DNA from: Nageia nagi
Lineage: Eukaryota; Pinophyta
Reading direction: 5' to 3'
Length of the DNA: 64,000 bases
NCBI GenBank assembly: GCA_050084985.1
Contig: JBITNC010000001.1
Span: 46,314,001-46,378,000, forward strand
Within the stretch, counting starts at the first letter, position 1. The number at the start of each line of letters is the position of its first letter. Both the position numbers and the translations under genes were made by a program. Below the pieces are notes generated by a model. It had not been told where the DNA came from and did not search any database. It saw nothing but the letters and a program-made list of their open reading frames with translations. Below are positions 1 to 11,404 of this stretch, piece after piece.

Positions 1-204
1 ACTAAGAAATTAAGAAGTCACAATATTAATGAAAGTTTAGTCTAATGGGATAAGTATTTGTAATCATCTTCCAATGTGAAAGATGAATCCACCATGAGAA
101 AATAATTTTCTTATTTATTTGATTGATTATGTAAAATATTATCAAAACTTTAAGGTTTGTATTTAATAACATAGGGGACTATGCTCCTTTTAAGCAAGGT
201 AGTA
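1..204 (+). pseudogene. Ty3/gypsy integrase C-terminal (chromodomain-like) tail, upstream copy
   Basis: This is the 3' end of a decayed gypsy internal region cut by the window edge. It aligns with 13279-13481: both carry the same run ending in a reading like ESTMRK-FPYLF, which resembles the last strand and helix of the chromodomain of plant chromoviruses. It is followed by the same purine-containing stretch and an LTR start at 205. Stops and frame changes show that it is dead. It belongs to a copy of the element lying mostly left of the window. Confidence 0.55.
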
Positions 205-793
205 TGTAATGACCTGCCCAATATCATTTATAATACTCTGATACTTTTGAGAATTTCAATATGACTAATTTTGTTTGTATTATGAAATTATTAACTTCAA
301 ATGGATATATGCATTATTTGTGTCAAGTTGATGTTGGCTTCAAGATTTTATGACACAGGTTACAATTTCACTCTAGGTGGGAGTCAGGTTGAAGACTGAA
401 GGGACCAAGGATGAGTTGGTTATGGGAATGGATTAGTAAGAGTGAGGAAATGATTGGCATTGATTTCTTGATATCCATGATTATCTTCCTATATCATATA
501 GATGCATATCATAATTAATGTGCATAATATTCAATTTTGATGTTGTATGTGTGTGTATGCACTAATAAATTATAGGTCTTGTAGGATGAGTGGTCTCTAC
601 AGGTAAATGTGAGTGTTAAAATATGATATGCATTTCAAATATGCTTAGAAAATTAATTTAAATTTTTTAATGATACAAGGAATATTCCAATTAATTTGAA
701 TTTGAATTTTTTTCCTATAAATCTTAGTCAATTTGGGTGAAAATAAAATTTAGGATTAAAAGGATTATTTTTCATTATTTGGAGGTTATAAGG
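205..793 (+). repeat. Long gypsy LTR, copy 1, left segment
   Basis: The LTR starts with TGTAATGACC directly after a purine-containing tract and matches 13482-14071 along its length (TGTAACAACC start). The copy is interrupted at 794 by the terminal TGTTGG of a copia element and resumes at about 9262. Several substitutions per 100 bp separate it from copy 2, so the insertion is old. Confidence 0.75.
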
Positions 794-1293
794 TGTTGGA
801 ATGTATAATGCATTATTTTAAAGGTTATGTAATAATATTCTATGTAATTTCACTAATACTTAATATTATAATTTTATACCTTAAGTATTTAAGTGAATAT
901 GATAATGTAACTTGTCCTACACTCCATGTCATAAGCATGCCCCTTAGGTAAAAGGATGTGCATGTCATGCTTTTGTACATTGGATAAAATGGTGATCCAA
1001 AAAAGGATTTTGGCCTATAAATAGAAGGCTCCCTCTTTGTTATTACACACCAATTTGTGGAGTAAAATTATGTTATAGGATAGTGTTTAGGAGAAAAGTT
1101 TAAGAGGATTACAAGAGTTCATATTTGTTAAGAAGTGAGATCTAGTTAGTGGATGTACTCCTAGTTGGAGAAACCACTTACATCTTGAATTATCTTTATG
1201 AGATTGCTTTGTGAGTTTGTTAGATGTGAATTGTGATCTTTAATGTGATCTAGAGAGTTTAGAGTTTACTTATGTTATAGTTCAATTCTGTCA
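794..1293 (+). repeat. Copia copy 1, 5' LTR
   Basis: A 500-bp LTR beginning TGTTGG and ending TGTCA, two bases before the primer-binding site. It repeats directly at 8785-9267 and inverted at 48917-49415. Confidence 0.88.
1015..1023 (+). promoter_or_regulatory. Copia LTR TATA box
   Basis: The sequence CTATAAATA lies about 220 bp into the LTR and is kept in all three LTRs of the family (1015, 9006 and, inverted, about 49200). This fits the U3 core promoter. Transcription start is not visible from sequence. Confidence 0.65.
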
Positions 1294-1295
1294 TT

Positions 1296-1307
1296 TGGTA
1301 TCAGAGC
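1296..1307 (+). other. Copia primer-binding site (initiator tRNA-Met)
   Basis: TGGTATCAGAGC two bases after the LTR end is the standard plant copia site complementary to the 3' end of initiator methionine tRNA. Confidence 0.88.
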
Positions 1308-4300
1308 TTCTTAGAGGCTCCTATTCTACAACTTGGAGGTCTTAACTCTTAAACATTCTCTTCATTATGAGGTAAACTCAAGAAAAGGTATAACCTCCTT
1401 CATTTGTTTTTGGCTAATTTTACTAATGATACTAACACATCTTGAATTATGTGTTAGCTAATTTTTTTTGTTTGTAAAATATGGCTAAAAGTATTTTTTT
1501 TACTAACCTCTAGTGAGCATGTTGTTAATTTTTTTATTACAAGAGGTTAGTATATAGAAATAGCAAATTTATAAGCCATTTATTATTAAAAATGGTGTAT
1601 CTTTTTTTGTTTAATTATATGATGAGGAATTTGTTCTTTTACAAAAAGTTTGATGAGAGCAATACATTTTTTTTGCTAAAGTTTTATAATTAAAATTGCT
1701 ATTACAATTTGCAATATAAAAAATAACTTGTATTAGCATTCCTTTTTACACAATGTTGAGGAGACCTTAGGAATCGATGCTATTATTTTTAAAAAAAAAT
1801 TCAATAGGCTCTCCTTTCTCTCCAGCTAGCGGTAGCTATTCTCTAACCTAGACATAGTTGGTGAGGGCCAAGTAGGCTACATAGAGTGACTAGAGAGGCA
1901 ACAAGGAGGAGCCAAAGTGGTGGCAAGTGGATTGCACAAAGATGAGAGCCTTCAATCCCCTAGAACTCCCTAGTGTTTTTTTTTAGTTTGAATGGGATTT
2001 GGTTGCCTAGCTCTCATCCTCTCCTCTATGGGTGCCTCCCTCTCCTCCACCTCGATGTCTCTTGACCTCTCTTTTTTCGATGCCTCTAGTGAGCATCTCC
2101 CTCTCCTCTACCTCAATGTCTCCAAACCTCTCTTTTTTTAGTACCTCTCATAGGTGCCTCCCTCTCTACTACCTTACCACCTCCTATCCTCATCACCCTA
2201 TTTCATTTAATGAATGTGTTTTTTAAACTTGTTGGCCCTCTCACCAGTCATCCGCAACTCAACCTTGTTGGTCCTCTCACCAGCCATCGATTATGTTTTG
2301 GATGCCCTATGCATCATACTCCTTTTTAAATCTGCACTAATTCCTTGTATTTGCATAAGCTTTTCCCTCTGCTTGATGTGCACCTCCTTCATATGCTTTT
2401 TCACCCTACCTTTTTTTTCTACACACCTACTTTCTCCATTTACTGATGTCCTTTTTTTAATTAATTTTTGCTTACTTGCTTTATAATCTAGCAATTTCAT
2501 CATAATCAGCCTTTAATGAACCTCTATAGAAAACAAGTAAGCATTAATATTTAAAAAAAAAATGTGGTAAAAGTAACTTTTGTATTAATGCATTTCAGTC
2601 AAAAAAAAGTTTGAGTTTTTTTTTTATTGAGTGCTCATAATTAATAGAAATTATTTTGAGTACTTCTACAGAATCCTATTTGAAAGTAAATATTTTCATA
2701 AGAAAGGAAGTAAAGTTACTCTTTGCAATTAATATGATAGTACCAAAGTTTTTTTTTTTTTTTTTGAAAATCTTTGGTCAATATTACTTAGGTAAAAGCT
2801 TTTTTTTGGCATTATCTTAAGAAAAGTATTTATACTAGCATTTCTTGCCTTAAATTGCAACAAGGATCATGCTTTCCTAAGAGATAAAAAATTTTATTAA
2901 AGTAAAATTGTAATTTTTTTTACAAAGCATTTATTAAAGGGGATCATTGTTTTTTAAGTAAAAAGGGGGGGGGATATTTAGGAAATTCTTTACTTAATTT
3001 TTTAATCCTTTATGCTTAGAAGGTATATCTATCTCTTGGAAACTTTATGAATATGAATATTTTACTTAAATTTTTAAGTTGATAGAAATGATGCATGCTT
3101 AAATTTTTTTTAAGTTATGAAATGATGCATTCTTAAAAATTTTAAAGTTATGAAATATTGCATGCTTACTTAAAATCTTTAAGTTATTAAATGATGCATT
3201 CTTAATTTTTTTAAGTTATGAAATGATGCATGCTTATGCTTAGTGGTTATTTTTTTAAGTTAATAATGCATGATTAGGACTTAAATTTTTTTAATTCAAT
3301 GATTCATGCTTATTACTTAAAAATTTATAATGTAATTTACTTTCTTATGAAAAATGTGCTTGTGCAAAATTAAGAATGATGTAAAGATGTCCTTTAGGGG
3401 TTGGCAAACAAAATCGATTGGACATTTAGGCTTCAAATCTTGAATGGATGATATTTTTTACTTATGGTATTTTACTTCATGTTTCACATTTTGATTTATT
3501 TGTTTGAGAAAAAAAAAATGTAAATATTGAATTGAGCAACCCCCTAAAATGAACACATTCACACATACAATCCAAAACATGACTTGTTTAGGGAGCCATG
3601 AGGTGAGGATAGGCAAATTGGATCCTTTAATTTTGATGATACAAATGGTAAAAAGTGCATACTTCTTAATTTTCCCTAAGTCCTTTGTTGGTTTAAACAT
3701 AACTCCAATAGGTGAACAAGCATGTGTGTAGTGATACCACATGTCTACATGTCCATGCAGGGATATCTTGATAGCCTAGGGGGAACCTAATCAAGATTAA
3801 TAATTTGATCAATCTAATAATATTATAACCTTAGAAAATAATAGGTACTTCTTCTTATGAGAAAGTATAATACTAACCAAGGCAAACTAGTTGAGGATTG
3901 GTAGTACTTGGGCTCCTCTTATGTGGGCATCAAGGTGAAGGCTTAAATTTAGAAAAACAAATAAGGTTCAACAATGTTACTCTACATCTATAGTTCTTGA
4001 GATGAAAAATGTATTTGGGTACATGGATTATTATTTGAGTTATAAAACACTTGCACTAGTGAATCAAATCAAGCATGTCTTAGTTAATTAAATTTAACAT
4101 ATATTATTTACTTGGTTAAAACTTAACATATAATGTTATTTATTGAACCACATGCTTATTATTTTTCACATTCTTGTGTAGCAAATGGGAGACTCCTTTT
4201 TACCCAAACACATTATTTATGGTTCCAACTTTAGGATTTGAAAAACTTGAATGAGATATGATTGTAGGAAAGGAAGCTTTGGTAAATAGTGAATGAGAAC

Positions 4301-4440
4301 CTTGTACCTTCTATAGATGAGAATAGAGGTGTACAACACAAACAATGAGCTGGAAACCTCCATGATTTTTCATATAATTTTAGATTATGTGCTCCTAATT
4401 ATTTCCTCTTCAACCTCAATAAAGGAATCTTGGGATAAGC
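1308..4440 (+). other. Long non-coding leader of the copia element
   Basis: About 3.1 kb separates the primer-binding site from the first recognisable gag codons. No ORF here matches a known family; short frames at 2032-2486 sit in pyrimidine-rich low-complexity DNA. Segment 3400-3980 aligns, inverted, with about 46260-46800 in the second copy of the family, so the leader is an inherited part of the element. It includes a minisatellite at 3060-3330 and many poly-T and poly-A runs. Confidence 0.6.
3060..3330. repeat. Imperfect AT-rich minisatellite with ATGCAT cores
   Basis: About six diverged units of 40-50 bp, each containing TTTTTAAGTTATGAAATGAT or close variants followed by GCATGCTTA or GCATTCTTA, lie head to tail in the copia leader. 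Confidence 0.65.
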
Positions 4441-7400
4441 TTAAGTAAATATACCTTTTTCAAAGTTTTCAAGAAGGTTTACTATTCTCCAAAAGTTCTT
4501 TCAATCTTGTTAAAGAGAAGATAAAAATGTGGCTATCTACTTGAACAAAATCATTAACTTAAAGATCCAACTTGTTGCTTGTAGGTGCATTTGGATCAAT
4601 GATGATTTCATGGTCATCATCATTCTCAAAAGCCTTTCCTCAAAGTTTGGTAACTTTGTGATAGTTATGAAAATAAAGCTTGATGATGAAGAAGAAGTCT
4701 TCTCCCTTGAGAACCTTTCTAGTTTCCTTTTGAAGTATGAGGAAACCCTTAACAAAGGTGTTGATTTATTCTTTTAAAAATAATTATGTTGCTCTTGGAG
4801 TAACTAAAAATTTAAAAAAAAAAATTCAACCATAAAAAAAATCTTATCTTTCTTCCTCTAAAAGGTTTAAGAAAAGAGGTAATGGCAACAACAGCAACTA
4901 TAGGAACAATAATAACAATAGTAGGAACAACAAAAACAACAACCACTTCAAGCAAAGAGATGGAAGATGAAAAGTAAACAATCCATATCTTAAAGAAAGT
5001 TTTGATGGTAATTGTAACTATTATGGCATCCAAGGTCACAAATAAGTTGATTACTACAAAAAGAAAAGAGAGGAAAAGAATAAAGGTGATGGAAATGTAA
5101 AGAAATTCAAAAGAAATAAGAATATTCAAGTTGATTTTGCTATGATGATCTACTCCATGTCTTACTCTTTTTCATCTGATTAGATTGTTGATTCTGGTTG
5201 CATTAATCATCTATGCTTTGAAGAAGAAAATTTTGAGAACATTCATAAGTATAGAAAAGATGCAATTATGATAGGTGATAACTCTACCCTTGAAGTTCAA
5301 AGAATTAGAAGTGTGTTGATTCATAGGAAGGTTCTTGATAATGTGCTCTATATTCTTAAGCTTAGGATGAACCTTCTCTTCATGATCCAAGTTATTAAAA
5401 AATGATACTCTTTTGAGTTCAACTCTCAATCCTGTTGCATTAAGAAAGGACTTGCCATGTTGGTTAAAGGATCAATGAAATATGATTTCTACATTATGGA
5501 TCAAGTTCCATCAAAGTTGTGTCTTGCTATAAGTGTGTTTTCTAGAAGTAATCATTAGCACCAACATTTAGGGCATCTTAACCATAAGAGTATTCAAGTT
5601 ATGAAAGACCAATAACTTGTGGAAGATTTACATTCAATTTCTCCTTTGATTTGTCTATGCAAGAAGTGCAATCTTGGTAAGATGTATAGATAAAAGTTTG
5701 AAAAAGATAAGGCAATAAGAGCATCTCAACCTTTTTAACTTGTGTATTTAGATTTGATGGGTCCATTTCAAACTAAGTCGGTTGGAGGATCATCTTACAT
5801 ATTGACCTTCATTGATGACTTTATTAGGATGACCTTTGGGTATCTACTTGTGCATAAGGATTAAACCCTTGAGAGTTTTAAGATTTTTAAGGCCTTATTG
5901 AGAATCAAACTAAGCTTAAAATTAAGATGCTGAGATCAGATAATGGGGAAGAATACAATAGCAATGAGTTCAATGACTATTGTGCTAAGTATGGAATCAA
6001 GAGGTAGTTTACAATTCCTTACATTCCTCAATAGAATGGTGTTGCTGAAAGAAAAAATAGAATAATTATGAAAATGGATAGATGCATGTTGGGTAATATT
6101 CATAGTTTCTTATGGGGTGAAGTTGTGAGCACTACTATTTACATCTTGAATAGGTTCCCACAAAAGCCATTCAAGGTAAAACTCCTTTTAAGGCATGGTT
6201 AGGAAGAAAACCTAACATTTCTCACCTTAAGGTGTTTAGTTGTAAAGCATTCTCCTACATTATTTTTGATAAAAAGAAGTTAGACAAAAGTGCTAAAAAA
6301 TGCATCTTTGTGGGTTATGATAGTTAGCATAGAGGCTATAGGATCTACTCTCCATCCTACAAAGCTATGTTTATTTCAAGGGATGTAAAGTTTAATGAAC
6401 TTCTTAAAGAATCTACTTCTAATGATGATGTTGATGATCTAGAGGACTCTTTACTTGCACCTAAATAGTTATATATTGATGTAAACAAGTCACCTCAAGA
6501 ACAAAATTCTCCAACACAAAGGGTAATAAGGAGCATGACCTTAAAAAAATCCTTATTTTCCAAGATTGACAACAAGCATAGCCCTCAACCTTCAAAGAAG
6601 CTTCTAAGCATGAGTGCTCTATAGAAGCCATGAAATTGGAGTATAAGGTGCATATGAAAAATGAAACTTAGGATGGTTCCTTATCCCAAAAATAAGAATG
6701 TGATTGGCACTAAATGGATATACAAGGTCAAGTTCAATTCTATTAGGGATATTGAGAAATACAAGGCAAGATTAGTAGCCAAAGGTTTTGCTCAAAAATA
6801 CGATGTAGATTATGAGAAAAACTTTACTTCGGTGGCAAATATGCATACTATGATAAAACAAATTTCAACTTGATGTTAAGAGTGCATTTCTCAATGGTGA
6901 CTTAGATGTGGAAATCTTCATGAATCAACTAGAAGGGTTTATTATGAAAGGCAAAAAAGTCTTTATGTGCAAGCTAAAGAAGTCATTATATGGACTTAAG
7001 CAAGTACCTAAAGCCTAGTATAGAAAGATTTTAGGATATTTTACGAATATTAGTTTCTCCAAGTGTTTTTTTGAATCTGATCTATATATGCTCAATCAAG
7101 AAAAAGATGTGCTCTTGACTCTCCTTTATGTAGATGATCTTTTGATAACCAGAAACAATGAAGAAATCATTCAAGAGTGCATATCCAAACTCAAGGCAAC
7201 ATTTTAAATTACTGATCTTAGTCTCTTACACTACTATCTTAGAATGCAAGTGTATCAATATAAACATTGTACTTATCTCAATCAATCTAAGTATATATCA
7301 TACATCTTATAAAAGTTTGGAATGGAGGAGTGTAGATATGCTACACTCCTAGTTTCTCTTAGAATCATTATTTCTTTAAGCTCTAACTCTTAGTTGGTTG

Positions 7401-8099
7401 ATGCTATAGCTTCCAAGCAATTAATTAGTAGTCTTTTGTATTTGACTATATATATGCTAAATATTACCTTTGTAGTGAACTTGATGGCACGATTCATGCA
7501 AAAATCATATGTTGAGCACCTCAATGTTGTTAAGCAAATCTTGAGGTATGCTGCAAGGATTAAAGATTTTGCTCTCAAGTATTATTATTTTCCCTCATTT
7601 ATTCTCTTTGGATTTTTAAATTCTAACTATGGGGCAGATAGAGATGATAGAAAATCAACCTTTATGTATGTGTTTAGTATTAGTTTAGGTGCTCTCTCTT
7701 GGGCTTCCAAGAAGTAGCCTACTATTTCTCTTTCCACCACATAAGTTGAATATCATGCCATGTTTGTTGTAGAAATAATCCATTTAGCTAAGGCATATTT
7801 TGAAAGAAATTGGGTATGAGCAAGGTGGCTCATATTTGATTTTTTTAGATAATCAGTTAGCTATTTTTTTGGCTAAAAATCTTGTGTTCCATTAGAGAAC
7901 AAAACATGTGGAAATTCATGCCCATTTTATTAGGGAGAAGGTTTTTGATAGCATCATACACCTAGAGTATTGTCCATCCACCTTGAACTTTGTTGATTTG
8001 TTCACTAAGCCCCTCTCAAAAGCTCAATTCTATAAGCTTAAGGATGCTATTGGGTTGGTGAAGTTGCCCTCAAGGCTTATGTTGAATTCATATTTGTGA
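4441..8099 (+). pseudogene. Copia gag-pol polyprotein remnant
   Basis: Frames read in order as a copia polyprotein with many stops. Gag (about 4500-4780) has NFVIVMKIKLDDEEEVFSLE, then an Asn/Lys-rich basic tract and a degraded zinc knuckle (CNYYGIQGHK, about 5010). Protease shows VDSGC near 5185. The GAG-pre-integrase HLGHLNHKSIQV lies near 5565. The integrase core (about 5740-6080) contains IDDF and a degraded NG-AERKNR. RT (6640-7200) has GTKWIYKVKFN, then YVDDLLI at about 7130. RNase H (7400-8070) has EIHAHFIREKVFD and ends FVDLFTKPLSKAQFYKL. Stops and frame shifts in every domain make it inactive. The longest clean pieces are at 6661-6873, 7394-7717 and 7908-8099. Confidence 0.85.
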
Positions 8100-8228
8100 T
8101 GACAACTTCACCCCTAGTAGTATTTTATATTGTATAGTATTAATTTTGTTGTATAACTTCATGGTAAGTTCACTCTGCATGAAGAACTTGTTGTATAAAT
8201 TTTTAAAAGCAAAAAGATTGATCAATCT

Positions 8229-8307
8229 AACACTATTTAGTTATCCATATGTGAGGAACTCTTATGTGTCTTTTGACACTATTTAGTTATCCATATGTGA
8301 GGAAATC
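8229..8307. repeat. Short 46-bp tandem duplication
   Basis: The string CACTATTTAGTTATCCATAT plus GTGAGGA occurs at 8231 and again at 8277, a local duplication in the 3' untranslated part of the copia element. Confidence 0.75.
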
Positions 8308-8775
8308 ATATGTGCATATTTTATTTTGTAATGATAATCAACACATTTTATATATAGTAGGTGACTATGTGTTTTTAGCTTGGCATCTTCATGATGACTT
8401 ATAGTGCACTAGTGATCAGTTCATGATGGCATTTGAGTGATTCATCTATCCTAGTTGATATAAATATGTTGCATCTAATTTATATTATTATTTGAGTTTC
8501 TTATGACTTTCAAGTTCTTTGAGGTTGCAATTTACTTACTTCAGGTATGTAGGCTCTTGGAGACTCTTCATGACCTCCAGTTGGATGACTACTTCATGTA
8601 TATTGAAACTAGTTATGGTTAATGATTGTATCTGAAAAAGTAGTGAGTCTCAAATTATATCTTTATTACTTCACAAATATATAAAAATTTCTCATCTTCA
8701 TTGTATCTATTATGGGAAAACTCTCTTAATTTCTCACTTTCTTCTCTCTTTTTCACTCTATCCCAATATTGCATT

Positions 8776-8784
8776 AAGGGGGAG
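8776..8784 (+). other. Copia polypurine tract
   Basis: AAGGGGGAG directly before the 3' LTR TGTTGG is the plus-strand primer tract. Confidence 0.85.
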
Positions 8785-9267
8785 TGTTGGTATGTATAAT
8801 GCATTATTGTAAAGGTTATGTAATAATATTCTATGTAAGTTCACTAATACTTAAAGGTATAATTTGATACCTTAAGTATTTAAGTGAATATGATAATGTA
8901 ACTTATCCTACACTCTATGTCATGAGCATGCCCCTTAGGTAAAAGGATGTGCATGTCATGCTTTTGTACAATGGATAAAAGGGTGATCCAAAGAGGGATT
9001 TTGGCCTATAAATAAAAGGCTCTCTCTTTGTGATTACACACTAATTTTTGAAGTAAATTTATGTTATAGAATAGTGTTAAGGATAAAATTTTAGGAGAAT
9101 TGTAAGATTTCATATTTGTTAAGAAGTGAGATCTAGTTAGTGGATGTACTTCTAGTTGGAGGAACTACTTCCATTTTGAGTTATCTTTGTTAGTTTGTTA
9201 GATGTGAATTATGAGCTTTCATGTGATTTTGGGAGTTTAGAGTTTCTTATGTTATAGTTCAATTCAT
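8785..9267 (+). repeat. Copia copy 1, 3' LTR (right end clipped)
   Basis: Matches the 5' LTR from TGTTGG through GTTATAGTTCAATTC, then changes abruptly to gypsy LTR sequence. The last five bases (TGTCA) are missing. TATA box at 9006-9014. Confidence 0.85.
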
Positions 9268-11404
9268 ATACCCTTCCAATGTATCATTTTACGACCATTA
9301 TACTGCACTTCAAGGAGGCATTTAGTCTAACAATTCACAATTTCTTGCAATATATTTATAATGCATTCTTTGCATCCATTATACCCCTGATACTAAGTTT
9401 TGATGAAGAATTTTTTTAAAAAAATCATATGCCTTTCCATGTATCCAAATTTTTGCATGTCTTATTTTCCTTTCAATCCATAAGACAACAATTTGATGAG
9501 GCTTTCAATGCATCCATTTTATGCATAATTTTTGGTCAGTGTGCAAACAAATGAGGCATTCAATGTATCTATTTTACCCTATGGTGATGGCTACTCAATG
9601 AGACTTTTAATGTATTCTTATTAAGCATATTATATAGCCATTATACTACAAATTGATAAGGTATTTACCAAACAATTCATAAGACCCTCTATCATATCCA
9701 TTTCCTATGATTTTTACCCTCATTTGGACTATATATTAATGAGGAATTTAGCAAACAATACACACATCATGTGATCATTATGGTTTATGAGATTGTGCTT
9801 CAATAAATCATACTACCAATCAATTCATTTTCCCCTTTAATGTATATGTTTTGTGCACTATGTTTCAAAGAGGAAATTCATCATACCATTCATAGACATT
9901 TCCAACTTATCCATTTTATGCATGCCAAAAGATACTTAGGATCCCTTGAATCAAAACTTTGATGAGTTATTTTATCAAACATATCACAATATGCATTAGA
10001 GTATGCATTTTATTATATTTTAATGAGGCATTTGTCATACAATACCCAAGTCCCCCTTAGCTTTTGTGTTGTCCCTCTCTTGGTATTAAATAAGGAGGCA
10101 TTTTGTGTGTAATTCAAATGTTTTATTTTTTAATAACATGTGATCATTTTAAATCTTGTGATTATATTTAAAAGAAAATATTATGGTTTTAAATATAGCT
10201 TTTTTATTAAGGAATGGGTGACATAAAGGATAAGGATTTTTGAATTACTAGAAAACCATGTTTGAAGTCCATATGACGATATGACATACATACCATTTTC
10301 AAGGAGAAATATGTCAATTGTTTGATATTAAATTTTTGGAATGTTATTCAGATTAATGAATCATGATTACTATGTTACCCTATGATCGAGGAAGGGAGGT
10401 CATTCTGTAGGGAGCATAAAACCTCCTGAGGTCCAATAGGAGAGTATTTGAATGCACTTAGAATAATATGCATTTTGGTCAAGAAAAGGGTTGTTATAAT
10501 CCTCAATACTCATAAGCCTTTCCTAGTACTCAAAATTAATGAAACTTGGAGCATTAGGATAATAAAGAAGAGTAATATGTAAAGGAGCTACATCTAAAGG
10601 ATGAAGACAAAGTGAAGTTCTTCAATGATAAACTCTACAATGATATGATGTAAATTTCCTATGTTATGTGTAAGGGAACACATATGTAATTAAGTGTCTC
10701 ATATTCCATGATGTATAAATTATGGTTACCCTAGTTCTTGATAGATGGTTATAATCATAAAATAAATTAGGGGTGAGATGAAGCTATCACTCATTCATAT
10801 ATTTGTGTATCCATGAAGATAGCCTAATGTCCATAAGAAATTTGTTGATGATAATTCAAAATGTGTATTTGATGTGTCTCATCCTATGATATGTTCTTAA
10901 TTAGAAGTTAATTAAATAATAAAGTGAGAATCCCAAAACATATCCACATGAAGAGAATTATTTGTTAACACAAAGTAACTCCATATTTCCTAACCAAATT
11001 GAGGTTATGGAATGACACTATTGTGCCCTAGATATTTTTAAGTGGGTCAAAGAGGATAACCTAGTGTCCTTATGTAACCTTGTATTAATTCAAAAGATAT
11101 GGCTCAACCTATGATATGTATATACATGTTGATTGTATAATAATCATAATAATTGGGAGTTTAATCTCCATAAAAATGTCTACTTCATGACATATAGTAA
11201 GTGTTACATACAACTATGTTGAAAAGAGAAAATGTATTGCATGGTTAGGTTGAACATTAAATTGAACATCTGCTTAAGAATAATTGATACAAAGCATTGA
11301 ATATAAATAAATAAAGGTTCCTAATGAATATGAAAATTAACAATGATGTTGAGAAAGATTGTATATATATATATCTATGTGTGTGTGTGTGTGTAAAATG
11401 AATA
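9262..11404 (+). repeat. Long gypsy LTR, copy 1, right segment
   Basis: Aligns collinearly with 15110-17104. Both read through the same landmarks: repeated phrases on the theme AATGTATCCATTTT, a GTTACCCTATGATCGAG block near 10374 and 16072, and ending in an AT/TG microsatellite followed by GTAAAATGAATA. No gene is visible. The segment matching about 14072-15109 of copy 2 is absent. Confidence 0.72.
11366..11395. repeat. (TA)n(TG)n microsatellite
   Basis: A run of TATATATATATATC followed by alternating TG. The corresponding site in LTR copy 2 (about 17063-17088) is pure AT dinucleotides. Confidence 0.85.

Larger units (their letters stand above)
794..9267 (+). mobile_element. Ty1/copia LTR retrotransposon, copy 1 (decayed)
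   Basis: The element has two direct LTRs (794-1293 and 8785-9267, roughly nine tenths identical by eye). It has a primer-binding site complementary to initiator tRNA-Met, a purine tract before the 3' LTR, and copia-order domains between: gag, protease, integrase, RT, RNase H. It lies inside a gypsy LTR. The 3' LTR lacks its last few bases and no target duplication is seen, because a deletion has joined it to gypsy LTR sequence. At about 8.5 kb it is long for copia; the extra length is a leader of about 3 kb before gag. A second copy of the family lies at 43097-49415 on the minus strand. Confidence 0.9.

Noticed and set aside
2032-2486. Short plus-strand frames in pyrimidine-rich DNA of the copia leader
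   Set aside because: Low-complexity Ser/Leu/Pro/Phe readings with no family features. The region is part of a non-coding leader also present in the second copy.
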